Shown here piece after piece: positions 16,590 through 24,480 of a stretch of DNA of 36,511 nt. Every line of letters starts with the position of its first letter. Position 1 is the stretch's first letter. The translations under genes and the position numbers were made by a program. Source of the DNA: Gemmatimonadota bacterium (GTDB lineage: Bacteria > Gemmatimonadota > Gemmatimonadetes > Gemmatimonadales > GWC2-71-9); assembly GCA_016199245.1 (NCBI GenBank), contig JACQHC010000023.1:1-36511 (forward strand). Reading direction: 5' to 3'. The notes beneath the pieces are model-generated. The model was given only the letters and a program-made list of their open reading frames with translations, had not been told where the DNA came from and made no database searches.

Positions 16590-17477
16590 ATGCCTGACAT
16601 CAAGACCGTTGGCGTGCTCGGCTGCGGGCTCATGGGAAGCGGCATCGCGCAGGTCGCGGCCGGAGCGGGCTATCGCACCGTGGTGCGTGAAGTCTCTGAC
16701 GCCCTGAACGAGAGGGGCAAAGCCAACATCACCAAGTCGCTCGACAAGCTCGTCGAGAAGGGCAAGCTCACGAAGGAGGACCAGGACGCGGCGCTGGGGC
16801 GGCTCGGTTTCACGACCGCCGTGAGGGACCTCGCCGGCTGCGACGTCGTCATCGAGGCAGTGACGGAGGATCTGGACCTGAAGAACAGCCTGTGGCGGGA
16901 GCTGGACGGCGTGTGCGGGCCAGACACGATCTTCGCCTCGAATACATCCAGCCTCACGATCGCCGCGATGGCGGCCGCGACCAAGCGGGCCGACCGGTTC
17001 GTGGGCCTGCACTTCTTCAATCCGGTGCCGCTCATGAAGCTGGTGGAAGTGGTGCGGACCGTGACCACGAGCCAGCAGACGTTCGATCGCGCGATCGCGT
17101 TCGCCCGGTCCCTCGGGAAGGAAGCCATCGCGGCGAAGGACAGCTCGGGATTCATCGTGAACCTGCTGCTCGTCCCCTACTTGCTCGACGCCATCCGCGC
17201 CGTCGAGCACGGGGTGGGCACTGTGGCGGATATCGACAAGGGGATGGTGCTGGGGACCGGTCATCCCATGGGGCCGTTCACGCTGCTGGATTTCGTGGGG
17301 CTCGACACCACGTACCGGATCGCGGAAATCATGTTCACGGAGTATCGTGAGCCGCGGTACGCGCCGCCCCCCTTGCTCAGGCGAATGGTCGTGGCGGGCA
17401 TGTTCGGCAAGAAGTCGGGCAAGGGCTTCTACGACTACTCCACCAACCCTCCAACGGTTGCGGACCTGGGGCTCTGA
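16590..17477 (+). CDS. 3-hydroxyacyl-CoA (3-hydroxybutyryl-CoA) dehydrogenase
   Basis: A 295-residue NAD(P)-dependent enzyme interconverting 3-hydroxyacyl-CoA and 3-ketoacyl-CoA. The Rossmann motif GVLGCGLMGSGIAQ is at residues 8-21. The catalytic His is His141 in VGLHFFNPVPLMKLVE, with upstream NTSSL and downstream DSSGFIVNLLLVPYL carrying the catalytic Asn region. The C-terminal KKSGKGFYDY segment is standard. The single-domain length fits the Hbd/PaaH type and not a FadB fusion. It probably works with the thiolase encoded upstream. The ATG at 16590 is preceded by AAGGAG at a good distance. The next gene begins one base after the stop. Confidence 0.93.
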   Translation: MPDIKTVGVLGCGLMGSGIAQVAAGAGYRTVVREVSDALNERGKANITKSLDKLVEKGKLTKEDQDAALGRLGFTTAVRDLAGCDVVIEAVTEDLDLKNSLWRELDGVCGPDTIFASNTSSLTIAAMAAATKRADRFVGLHFFNPVPLMKLVEVVRTVTTSQQTFDRAIAFARSLGKEAIAAKDSSGFIVNLLLVPYLLDAIRAVEHGVGTVADIDKGMVLGTGHPMGPFTLLDFVGLDTTYRIAEIMFTEYREPRYAPPPLLRRMVVAGMFGKKSGKGFYDYSTNPPTVADLGL

Positions 17478-17478
17478 C

Positions 17479-18075
17479 ATGTGGCAGACTGCGGCCGAGT
17501 GGCATGCGGCGCTGAACGACCTTCCACCCGCGCTCCTGCTGGCGTCAATCGTGTTCGACCTCGTCGGGAGCGCGACGAAGCGAGACGCCCTCAAAGCCGC
17601 GGGCTTCTGGACGCTCGTCGCGGGCGCGGGAGGCGCCGTGCTCGCCCTGGCGTCGGGTCTGCGGGCAGAAGACACCATCGAGCACGGCGAAGCGGTGCAT
17701 CGCGTGATGGAGCGGCACGAAGCCTTCGCGATAACGGTCACGGTCGTATTCGGTGCGCTGGCGCTGTGGCGGATTTGGCGGCGCGGCACCCTCCCGGGCC
17801 AGGAGCGCGCCGTGTATCTGTTCGCGGCCACGCTCGGGACCGCGATGGTGCTGTGGGTCGCACATCTCGGCGGCACGATCGTGTTCCGTCATGGCGGCGG
17901 CGTGCCGACGCAGGTCATGCAACAGGCGCTCACGGAGCGAACCGCTGAACACGAGCACGAGCCGGGGGAGGAGCACGACGAGCCCGCGGGCGCGCCGAGT
18001 GCGGACACGGTGGCCACGCGGCCTGACTCCGGTGGACACACACACGCACCGGGGACGCCGCCGCACGAGCACTGA
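17479..18075 (+). CDS. DUF2231-like membrane protein with His-rich tail
   Basis: A 198-residue membrane protein with four hydrophobic segments (about 18-36, 43-62, 84-101, 115-137). The pattern LPPALLLASIVFDLVG, then a VLALASGLRAEDTIE turn and HRVMERHEAFAITVT, resembles the DUF2231 family, whose His residues may hold heme or metal; this match is by eye. The tail from about 150 is hydrophilic and rich in His and Glu (EHEHEPGEEHDE, GGHTHAPG, HEH), suggesting metal binding. The ATG at 17479 follows the dehydrogenase stop by a single base. The stop is directly followed by inverted-repeat element 5. Confidence 0.75.
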   Translation: MWQTAAEWHAALNDLPPALLLASIVFDLVGSATKRDALKAAGFWTLVAGAGGAVLALASGLRAEDTIEHGEAVHRVMERHEAFAITVTVVFGALALWRIWRRGTLPGQERAVYLFAATLGTAMVLWVAHLGGTIVFRHGGGVPTQVMQQALTERTAEHEHEPGEEHDEPAGAPSADTVATRPDSGGHTHAPGTPPHEH

Positions 18076-18206
18076 GGCGATGTTGGGCGATCGCGGGCGA
18101 TCTCGGGCGATGCCGGGCGATGCCGGGCGATGCCAGGCGATGCGGTGCTCGTCCCAAGGCGAGTGCCGAGATCGCCCGACATCACCTGCGATCGCCTGCT
18201 TTCGCC
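18076..18206. repeat. Inverted tandem-repeat element 5 (10-bp unit)
   Basis: The left arm (18076-18145) is seven 10-base units of GGCGAT plus four variable bases (TTG variants, CGCG, CTCG, GCCG twice, GCCA, GCGG). The right arm (18167-18206) is four units: CGAGATCGCC, CGACATCACC, TGCGATCGCC, TGCTTTCGCC. It begins at the stop of the DUF2231-like gene and runs into the signal-peptide region of the next lipoprotein gene, whose only in-frame ATGs (18080, 18110, 18140) all lie inside the left array. Confidence 0.88.
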
Positions 18207-18661
18207 CGCTGCTTACCACGACATTCACGTGGCTCTCCCTCGTCACGGCCTGCACGGCCGCCGGCCTGCGCCCGCATCTCCGCCCTCTTCCCGGCGCAAC
18301 GGTCGATACGGTCCGCTCCGAGCCCGAGCCGGTGATCGAACGACTCACGACCGAGGTCCGCACGCTCGGCTTCCGGGTCCGCGCATCGAACGCGCTCGAG
18401 GGATACCTCGAGACTGAATGGCACGATCTCCGGAGCTCGAAGCCGACCAGCGGTGATCACCAGGCGTCCGACCGCGTGATCAAGGTGCGCGCCTGGGCGG
18501 ACCCGCTTCCGCCCGGCGAGACGATCGTCGTGCTCGAAGCCGTGTACCGCCGATTCACCGATCCCTCACAGCCAAGTCGGGAGTTGGAAGTGGTGGTACC
18601 GCCTGACCATCCGGCCGATTCGCTCGTACAGCGACTGCTCCGGGGCTTGGAGCGCCCATGA
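18140..18661 (+). CDS. Small lipoprotein of unknown function
   Basis: A predicted lipoprotein of 173 residues if the ATG at 18140 is used. The hydrophobic core PLLTTTFTWLSLVTAC ends in a lipobox with Cys38, so the mature protein is about 136 residues. The mature part looks like a compact alpha/beta fold: EPVIERLTTEVRTLGF, YLETEWHDL, KVRAWADPLPPGETIVVLEAVYRRF. No enzymatic motif is seen. The start is uncertain because repeat element 5 occupies the place where the n-region should be; 18080 and 18110 are alternatives in the same frame, and the original start may have been lost. The stop overlaps the next start (ATGA). Confidence 0.6.
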   Translation: MRCSSQGECRDRPTSPAIACFRPLLTTTFTWLSLVTACTAAGLRPHLRPLPGATVDTVRSEPEPVIERLTTEVRTLGFRVRASNALEGYLETEWHDLRSSKPTSGDHQASDRVIKVRAWADPLPPGETIVVLEAVYRRFTDPSQPSRELEVVVPPDHPADSLVQRLLRGLERP

Positions 18662-19734
18662 CCGGCGGATTGGCGGCCGTGGTGACGGATCGGGAGTTCT
18701 GCGAGGCTGCGCTGCCCAGGGTCTCGCGGACCTTCGCCGTCTCCATCCGTTTGTTGCCGGCGGCGCTCGAGTATCCGACGCTAATCGCCTATCTGCTGTG
18801 CCGCATCGCCGACACGATCGAGGACGCTCCGGGGCTCTCCGCTTCGGCGAAACGGCAGCTCCTCGATGACTGGAGCCGGTCGCTGGAAGACGGGGCATCC
18901 GCGCCCGAGTCGGTCCGGGCCGCTTTCCGGGAGCCGGTGAGCGACGAGGAACGCCTCGCGGGCGGCTGTGATCGGGTGCTGCGTGAGTTCCGCGGCCTCG
19001 ACGGGAACCGACGCGTGGCCATTCGCCCGTGGGTCCAGGAGATGTGCGGCGGTATGGCGGAGTTCGCGGGCCGGGAGGCGGCGGCGGCGCAGCATGAGTT
19101 GGAGGCGTTGGCCACGGTGGGAGACCTGGACCGCTACACGTACTACGTGGCCGGGACCGTGGGACATCTGCTCACGGAGCTGTTCGGACTGCACGCCCTT
19201 GCCGCTCGGCCGTCACGCCTCGCTCGCCTCAAGACGCTCGCCACCAGCTTTGGCCGCGGACTTCAGCTCACCAACATCATCAAGGACGTCTCCGACGACC
19301 GGCGGCGAGGGTGGAGCTTCGTGCCGCGACAGCTCTGCGAAGTCTGCGGCCTGCGGCCGGAAGATCTCCAGGACGGCCGACACCGCGATGGCGCGCGGCG
19401 CGTCATGCTCTCGCTCATCGCGAAGGCAAAGGGGCATCTGACCGACGCGCTGGCCTACACCACGACGCTGCCACGACGCCAGTACGGCATTCGCCTGTTC
19501 TGTCTGAGCGCCCTGTACTTCGCGGTCCGCACGCTGCGTCTCGCCGAACGGGATCCGCGATTGCTCGATCCCGGACACAAGGTCAAGATCAGTCGCGCGG
19601 CCGTGTACCGGACCCTGCTCGCGGTCCGGCTCGTGGCGCCGAGCAACCGGCTGGTGCGCGCCTATTTTCGGCTCCTGGCAGGCGACGGGTGGCCGGTCGG
19701 AGAATCGGTGCCGGCAGAGGCATCCGCGCGGTGA
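18658..19734 (+). CDS. Squalene/phytoene synthase-family protein
   Basis: A 358-residue head-to-head prenyl synthase. Both Asp-rich magnesium sites are visible: ADTIED (Asp52-Asp56) and KDVSDD (Asp210-Asp214), with [15 protein letters not shown] (about 162-176) and the second-site flank RRRGWSFVP. The overall pattern is closer to squalene synthase (farnesyl-diphosphate farnesyltransferase) than to phytoene synthase, which would feed hopanoids or sterols, but no cyclase or carotenoid gene is in the window to confirm it. A two-step HpnCDE route is not indicated. It starts within the lipoprotein stop (ATGA) and its stop overlaps thyA (GTGA), so all three are translationally coupled. Confidence 0.85.
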   Translation: MTGGLAAVVTDREFCEAALPRVSRTFAVSIRLLPAALEYPTLIAYLLCRIADTIEDAPGLSASAKRQLLDDWSRSLEDGASAPESVRAAFREPVSDEERLAGGCDRVLREFRGLDGNRRVAIRPWVQEMCGGMAEFAGREAAAAQHELEALATVGDLDRYTYYVAGTVGHLLTELFGLHALAARPSRLARLKTLATSFGRGLQLTNIIKDVSDDRRRGWSFVPRQLCEVCGLRPEDLQDGRHRDGARRVMLSLIAKAKGHLTDALAYTTTLPRRQYGIRLFCLSALYFAVRTLRLAERDPRLLDPGHKVKISRAAVYRTLLAVRLVAPSNRLVRAYFRLLAGDGWPVGESVPAEASAR

Positions 19735-20525
19735 GACAGTACCTCGATCTGCTGCGCCACGTGCTGGAGCACGGCCGGCCGAAGCCAGACCGAACGGGAA
19801 CCGGTACGTTGAGCCTGTTCGGATATCAGTGCCGCTTCGATCTCGCCGCCGGGTTCCCGCTGCTCACGACCAAGAAGCTGCATGTCAAGTCCATCGCGTA
19901 CGAGCTGCTGTGGTTTCTCCGCGGGGACACAAACGTGCGCTATCTCCGGGAACACGGGGTCACGATCTGGGATGAATGGGCGGACGAGCGGGGAGAGCTG
20001 GGTCCGGTGTACGGGCGTCAATGGCGCGCCTGGCAGACGCCGGACGGCCGGCACATCGATCAGATCGCTGACGTGCTGCGGCAGCTCCGCGAGTCGCCGC
20101 ATTCCCGCCGCATCATGGTGAGCGCGTGGAACCCTGCCGACATCCCGGCGATGGTGCTGGCGCCGTGCCACGCGCTTTTCCAGTTCTACGTCGTGGATGG
20201 ACGGCTGTCGTGCCAGATGTACCAGCGGAGCGCGGACGTATTCCTGGGAGTGCCGTTCAATATCGCGTCCTATGCGCTGCTTACGCTGATGATCGGGCAC
20301 GTGAGCGACCTCGCCCCCGGAGAATTGGTCCTCACGCTCGGCGACGCGCACCTGTACACCAACCACCTCGAGCAGGCGCGCCTGCAACTCACGCGGGACC
20401 CGCGCCCGCTGCCGACGGTACGATTGAACGCGGGCGTGCGATCGCTGTTCGACTTCACGTTCGACGATATTGTGGTCGCGGGATACGACCCGCACCCACA
20501 CATTCCCGCCAAAGTCGCGGTCTGA
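19731..20525 (+). CDS. thyA: Thymidylate synthase
   Basis: Methylates dUMP to dTMP using methylene-tetrahydrofolate. The 264-residue length and numbering match E. coli ThyA. The catalytic Cys146 sits in [12 protein letters not shown]; other signatures are [54 protein letters not shown] and [14 protein letters not shown]. Start is GTG at 19731, overlapping the squalene synthase stop; nothing else would restore the conserved N-terminus ([13 protein letters not shown]). It is followed by an 88-base AT-richer gap before the ATP-grasp operon. No folA is nearby. Confidence 0.97.
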   Translation: MRQYLDLLRHVLEHGRPKPDRTGTGTLSLFGYQCRFDLAAGFPLLTTKKLHVKSIAYELLWFLRGDTNVRYLREHGVTIWDEWADERGELGPVYGRQWRAWQTPDGRHIDQIADVLRQLRESPHSRRIMVSAWNPADIPAMVLAPCHALFQFYVVDGRLSCQMYQRSADVFLGVPFNIASYALLTLMIGHVSDLAPGELVLTLGDAHLYTNHLEQARLQLTRDPRPLPTVRLNAGVRSLFDFTFDDIVVAGYDPHPHIPAKVAV

Positions 20526-20579
20526 CGGTTCTGACAAAGCGATCGAAACCTATTGCATATCTAATCGTCATATCGTATC

Positions 20580-20611
20580 GTGTTGCGCAACACCAACTCC
20601 GCACTGGAGTT
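20580..20611 (+). promoter_or_regulatory. Two palindromes before the ATP-grasp operon; one covers the ribosome-binding site
   Basis: GTGTTGCGCAACAC at 20580-20593 is a perfect 14-base palindrome, the size of a dimeric repressor site. Just after it AACTCC (20595-20600) and GGAGTT (20606-20611) form a perfect six-base stem around GCACT. The second arm contains the GGAG that serves as ribosome-binding site for the ATG at 20614, so folding would hide it. The sequence before it (20551-20578) is AT-rich for this genome and may hold the promoter. Confidence 0.45.
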
Positions 20612-20613
20612 CG

Positions 20614-21696
20614 ATGCGCATCGGACTCGCGTACAATCAGCGTCCGGACCTGATCGGCGAGTCTTCTCCTCCGCGACTCCGGCATCCCGCCGAGCCCACC
20701 GCGCCTGACGCCTACGTGGAATGGGATGATCCGGAGACCATCGCATCCGTCGAAGACGCCCTCCGGCTCTTCGGCGATGTGATTCGCCTCGAAGCCGTTG
20801 GCGATTTCCCCTCACGCCTGCGGGCCGCGCGTGTGGATCTGCTCTTCAACATGGCCGAGGGACGGAGCGGCCCCAACCGCGAGGCGCAGGTGCCGGCCAT
20901 CGCCGAATTCCTGGGCATCCCGTGCACGGCCAGCGATTCGCTGACGCTGGCGCTGACACTCCACAAGGGACGGGCCAAAGAGATCCTGGCATTCCGCGGC
21001 ATCCCCACCGCACCGTTCGTCATCATCGCGTCGGACACCGAGGTGGAGTCACTCGACCGACTCCCGTATCCGGTGTTCCTGAAGCCCGTGTGGGAGGGAT
21101 CGTCCAAGGGTGTCTCCGCCGCCAGTTACGCCGAAACGCCCGCCGCCGCCCGAGAGCGCGCGCGTCAACTCCTGACGACGTACGCCGAGCCCGTGCTCGC
21201 GGAGGCGTTCCTGCCGGGGGAAGAGTTCACGGTGGCAATCCTCGGCAACGGCGCGGACGCGGCTTGCCTTCCGCTGATCCGGTACCGCTTCGACGTGCTG
21301 CCGGACGGTGCGCTACCGATCATGGGGTACGAGGCGAAGTGGGTGTGGGACACGGATGAGCGGCTGACGAACATTCTCGAGTGCCCGGCGTCCGTCACGG
21401 CGGACGTCGCGCGGCGCATCGAGGACACCGCGCTGGCGGCCTACCACGCGCTCGGGTGTCGCGACTGGGCCCGGGTAGACGTGCGCCTCGACGCGGACGG
21501 CGTCCCCAACATTCTCGAGCTCAACCCGCTGCCGGGGATCATCCCGGACCCCGCGCAGCACAGTTGCTTCCCCGCCGCGGCCGCAGCGGCCGGCATCTCT
21601 CACCCGGAACTCATTCAGTCCGTCGTGCGCATCGCCTGGAAGCGGCTGACGGGACGCGAACTCGCCGCACCCACGCTGGCCGGAGCTGCTGCCTGA
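20614..21696 (+). CDS. D-Ala-D-Ala ligase-like ATP-grasp enzyme A
   Basis: A 360-residue ATP-grasp ligase. Typical Ddl-like features: LFNMAEGRSGPNREAQV, FLGIPCTASDSLTLALTLHKG, the ATP-binding FLKPVWEGSSKGVS, EAFLPGEEFTVAIL, and the metal-binding RVDVRLDADGVPNILELN followed by NPLPGIIP. Ddl enzymes join two D-alanines by an acyl-phosphate; however this protein has an extended N-terminus, a relative follows it, and no cell-wall genes are near, so the substrates are probably other amino or carboxylic acids. The ATG at 20614 has GGAG ahead of it. The stop overlaps the CTG start of the next gene (CTGA). First gene of a four-gene operon ending in a lysine 2,3-aminomutase-like enzyme. Confidence 0.82.
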   Translation: MRIGLAYNQRPDLIGESSPPRLRHPAEPTAPDAYVEWDDPETIASVEDALRLFGDVIRLEAVGDFPSRLRAARVDLLFNMAEGRSGPNREAQVPAIAEFLGIPCTASDSLTLALTLHKGRAKEILAFRGIPTAPFVIIASDTEVESLDRLPYPVFLKPVWEGSSKGVSAASYAETPAAARERARQLLTTYAEPVLAEAFLPGEEFTVAILGNGADAACLPLIRYRFDVLPDGALPIMGYEAKWVWDTDERLTNILECPASVTADVARRIEDTALAAYHALGCRDWARVDVRLDADGVPNILELNPLPGIIPDPAQHSCFPAAAAAAGISHPELIQSVVRIAWKRLTGRELAAPTLAGAAA

Positions 21697-22703
21697 GAGT
21701 CGTCATCCTGTACGACGGCGGCGCGAGCGACTGGACGAGCCAGGATATCCGTTCGGTCCTCGATCCCGTGAACCAGATCGGCGACCTGCTGCGCGGCCGG
21801 GGCCACCGCGTGGCGCGCGTGCCCGTGCATCACGGACTCAACTGGCTCCCCCGCGTGCGACGCGCCCACCTGGTGTTCAACCTGTGTGAGGGAATCGGCG
21901 CGGTCAGCCGCTACGAGACGTTCGTCGCCGGAACGCTGGAGCTCACGGGCGTGCCGTTCACCGGCGCCGGCGCGTGGACGATCACGATCTGCCATGACAA
22001 ACCGGTGGTGAACGCCCTGCTCCAGTCCGCCGGCGTGCCCGTTCCTCGCTGGTGTGTGCCAACCTCGGAGCGGCTGCCGGCGGACTTTCCACTGCCGGCT
22101 ATCGTGAAACCCGCCGCGGAAGACGCGAGCGTGGGGATCGACCAGAGCTCCGTGGTCACCACACGTCGCGCGCTGCGCGCGCGCGTGGCGCAGCTCAGCA
22201 TGCAGTACGACAGGGTGATGGTGCAGCACTATATCGCCGGGCGCGAGATCGCGGTGGGCATCGTAGGCGATCACGTGCTCCCAATGTCCGAGATCGACTT
22301 CAGCCGCATGCCGCCGGGCCACTGGCCCATTCTCTCGTTCGCCGCCAAGTGGACCGCGGGCTGCGCCGAGGACGAGGGCAGCCAGCCTGTCTGTCCCGCG
22401 AAGCTGCATCCGGCGCTCGCTCGCCGCATTCAGGTTGCCGCGGTGGATGCGTGGCGCGCCGTGCGCGGGTACAGCTACGGCCGCGTGGATCTCCGCGTGG
22501 ACGCCAAGGGCCAGCCCTGGGTGCTCGAGGTGAATCCCAACCCGGACATCTCCGACGACGCCGGGTTGTCCCGCATGGCTCAGGCAACCGGCTTGTCGTA
22601 CGACGATCTCGTCCTGCGCATCGTCGAGTTGGCGCTGCGCGCCGACCGCGGGCTGGTCCCCGCCGAGCAACCGGACGTCGCCCTGGAAGCCCGAACCGCA
22701 TGA
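21693..22703 (+). CDS. D-Ala-D-Ala ligase-like ATP-grasp enzyme B (CTG start)
   Basis: A 336-residue ATP-grasp ligase, distantly related to the preceding one. Seen: LVFNLCEGIGAVSRYETFVAG, LTGVPFTGAGAWTITICHDK, AIVKPAAEDASVGI in place of the KPxxEGSS motif, VQHYIAGREIAVGIVG, and the metal-binding GRVDLRVDAKGQPWVLEVNPNPDIS. The reading frame has no ATG, GTG or TTG before the first strand (RVVILYDGG), but CTG at 21693 overlaps the upstream stop as CTGA, just like the GTGA and ATGA joints elsewhere here, so CTG is taken as the start. The stop overlaps the GNAT start (ATGA). Substrate unknown; pairing with enzyme A suggests successive ligations or a heteromeric ligase. Confidence 0.8.
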   Translation: MRVVILYDGGASDWTSQDIRSVLDPVNQIGDLLRGRGHRVARVPVHHGLNWLPRVRRAHLVFNLCEGIGAVSRYETFVAGTLELTGVPFTGAGAWTITICHDKPVVNALLQSAGVPVPRWCVPTSERLPADFPLPAIVKPAAEDASVGIDQSSVVTTRRALRARVAQLSMQYDRVMVQHYIAGREIAVGIVGDHVLPMSEIDFSRMPPGHWPILSFAAKWTAGCAEDEGSQPVCPAKLHPALARRIQVAAVDAWRAVRGYSYGRVDLRVDAKGQPWVLEVNPNPDISDDAGLSRMAQATGLSYDDLVLRIVELALRADRGLVPAEQPDVALEARTA

Positions 22704-23221
22704 GCGCGGCCGCGCCGAGTCTGACGTTGCACGCCCCAACTCGCGCTGACCGCGGGCGGGTGGAAGCGATCGTGGCCGCCACCGGCGTGTTCCGCGCCGA
22801 CGAGCGCGCCATCGCGCTGGAGGTGTTCGACGGGGCGGTCGCGCGGCCGGGAGCGGACTACCACGCCCTCGGCGCGTACGACGATCGAGAGCGGCTGATT
22901 GGTTTCGCGTGTTACGGCCCGACGCCGTGCACGGTCGGGACCTGGGACCTCTACTGGATCGCCGTGGATCCCGCGAGCCAGCGGCACGGGACCGGCCGCG
23001 CGCTCATGGAGGCGTGCGAGCGCGACATCGCGGCGCGCGGCGGACGGCTCGTGGTCGTCGAAACATCGTCCCGCCCGGACTACGATGTGACACGCGCGTT
23101 CTATGAAACCCTGCACTATCAGCGGACCGCGCGCGTCCCGCGGTTCTACGCGCCGGATGACGACCTGGTCATCTACACCAAGCCACTGAATCCCTCCCGG
23201 AGCGCATCCCCTCATGGCTGA
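22700..23221 (+). CDS. GNAT-family N-acetyltransferase
   Basis: A 173-residue GNAT domain protein that would transfer an acetyl group from acetyl-CoA to an amine. The CoA-binding motif A is clear: LYWIAVDPASQRHGTGRALMEACE (Q-R-x-G-x-G, near residues 90-110), followed by strand 5 VVETSSRPDYDVTRAFYETLHY. It is too short and different in N-terminus to be the beta-lysine acetyltransferase AblB (about 270 residues) known from osmolyte synthesis. Placement between two ligases and the aminomutase suggests it modifies their product or the substrate. ATG 22700 overlaps the previous stop; the 3' end overlaps the next gene by 8 bp. Confidence 0.85.
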   Translation: MSAAAPSLTLHAPTRADRGRVEAIVAATGVFRADERAIALEVFDGAVARPGADYHALGAYDDRERLIGFACYGPTPCTVGTWDLYWIAVDPASQRHGTGRALMEACERDIAARGGRLVVVETSSRPDYDVTRAFYETLHYQRTARVPRFYAPDDDLVIYTKPLNPSRSASPHG

Positions 23222-24380
23222 CTGGCAGAAGCTCCTGCGCGACCGCAGCCTGTCCACTCTCCAGCAGTTGGTCGACAAGTTCGGAGCCGAGCACTTCCCG
23301 GACCTGGAGCGCCTGCAGCAAGCCGTGGACAACTTTGAGCTCCGCATCTCGCCCGCGATGGTGGACCTGATCAAGGAGCCCGGGGACCCGATCTGGCGTC
23401 AGTACATGCCCGATCTCCAGGAATTGGAGGTCGTGGACGGTGTGCCAGACAGTCTGAACGAGGACGCGGACAGCCCGGTCCCCAACATCACGCACCGCTA
23501 CCCGGACCGCGCGCTGTTCCTGGTGAGTCCCGTGTGTGCGGCGTATTGCCGGTTCTGCACGCGACGGCGCAAGGTCGGCGATCCCGAGAAGATCCCGATG
23601 TCCCAGTTCGAGAGCGCGTTCACCTATCTCGAGGAACATGACGAAATCCGGGACGTGATCCTCTCGGGCGGCGATCCCTTGCTGCTGTCAGACCGGCGGC
23701 TGGACCAGATCCTGGGCCGGCTGCGGCAGATCCCGCATCTCCAGATCCTGAGGATCGGGAGCCGGGTGCCGTGCCATCTGCCCGAGCGCATCACTGCCGA
23801 TCTGTGCGCGATCCTGAAGAAGCACCACCCGCTCTATATCAACACGCATTTCAACCATCCCGACGAGCTGACACCCGCGGCCGCGAGGGCGCTGGGCATG
23901 CTGGCCGACGCCGGCATTCCGCTCGGCTGCCAGACGGTGCTGTTACGAGGCGTCAATGACTCGGTGCCCGTCATGCGGGAGCTGATGCAGCGGTTGCTCG
24001 TCGCCCGCGTCCGGCCGTACTACATCTACATGTGCGACCAGGTGGCCGGGGCGGAGCATTTCAAGACGTCGGTGGAGACCGGTCTCGAGATCGTGCGGGG
24101 CCTGCGCGGCTGGACCAGCGGCCTCGCCGTCCCGCACTTCGTGATCGACGCACCGGGTGGAGGCGGCAAGATTCCGCTGCTGCCGGAGTACGTTGAACGG
24201 GTGACGGACGAAGAGGTCGTGCTGCGCAACTACCGCGGCCGCAAGTTCGTGTGGCGCCAGCCGCGAGAAGATGCGCTCGTGGCCGCCGGGATCCACGAGC
24301 CCGAGTACGGCATCGTGTCCATTGACGTCGCCGCGCGGAAGAGCGGCACTCGGCGCGGGGCGAAGCGCAAGCGGGCGTAA
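23214..24380 (+). CDS. Lysine 2,3-aminomutase-family radical SAM enzyme
   Basis: A 388-residue radical SAM, PLP-dependent aminomutase that would turn an alpha-amino acid into its beta isomer. The iron-sulfur cluster ligands are Cys108, Cys112 and Cys115 (CAAYCRFC). The PLP lysine is Lys319 in DAPGGGGKIP. The two residues that bind the side-chain amine in clostridial lysine 2,3-aminomutase, an Asp in YICD and an Asp in VDAPGGGG, are kept here as Asp275 (YMCDQ) and Asp312, so L-lysine is the likeliest substrate. EpmB of EF-P modification lacks these and is shorter. Last gene of the ATP-grasp operon; the basic C-terminal tail (RRGAKRKRA) is unusual. Followed by repeat element 6. Confidence 0.88.
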   Translation: MADWQKLLRDRSLSTLQQLVDKFGAEHFPDLERLQQAVDNFELRISPAMVDLIKEPGDPIWRQYMPDLQELEVVDGVPDSLNEDADSPVPNITHRYPDRALFLVSPVCAAYCRFCTRRRKVGDPEKIPMSQFESAFTYLEEHDEIRDVILSGGDPLLLSDRRLDQILGRLRQIPHLQILRIGSRVPCHLPERITADLCAILKKHHPLYINTHFNHPDELTPAAARALGMLADAGIPLGCQTVLLRGVNDSVPVMRELMQRLLVARVRPYYIYMCDQVAGAEHFKTSVETGLEIVRGLRGWTSGLAVPHFVIDAPGGGGKIPLLPEYVERVTDEEVVLRNYRGRKFVWRQPREDALVAAGIHEPEYGIVSIDVAARKSGTRRGAKRKRA

Positions 24381-24386
24381 CCCAAG

Positions 24387-24480
24387 GGCGACGAGGGCCG
24401 ACGCAGGCAGACGACGGTCGACGATACGGTGAACAATGTCGGTCGTCCCCCATCGTCGGCCGCCGTCGGCCTGCGTCGCC
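24387..24480. repeat. Inverted tandem-repeat element 6 (10-bp unit) between convergent genes
   Basis: Left arm: four 10-base units at 24387-24426 (GGCGACGAGG, GCCGACGCAG, GCAGACGACG, GTCGACGATA). Right arm: four at 24441-24480 (GGTCGTCCCC, CATCGTCGGC, CGCCGTCGGC, CTGCGTCGCC). The two arrays are reverse complements with scattered changes, around a 14-base spacer. It fills the space between the aminomutase stop (24380) and the stop of the convergent amidohydrolase gene (24480-24482), where it could act as a bidirectional terminator. Confidence 0.87.

Noticed and set aside
18076-18206. CRISPR-like array
   Set aside because: Units are 10 bp without spacers, arms are inverted to each other and no cas genes are near.
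22700-23221. AblB beta-lysine acetyltransferase
   Set aside because: At 173 residues it is much shorter than AblB, and two ligases intervene in the operon.
23214-24380. EpmB (EF-P lysine aminomutase)
   Set aside because: The lysine-binding Asp residues of free-lysine enzymes are present, the protein is longer, and no epmA or efp gene is adjacent.
24387-24480. Simple intrinsic terminator
   Set aside because: Its position between convergent genes suits a terminator, but there is no T-run and the tandem-unit design is shared with elements inside coding regions, so termination cannot be its defining role.
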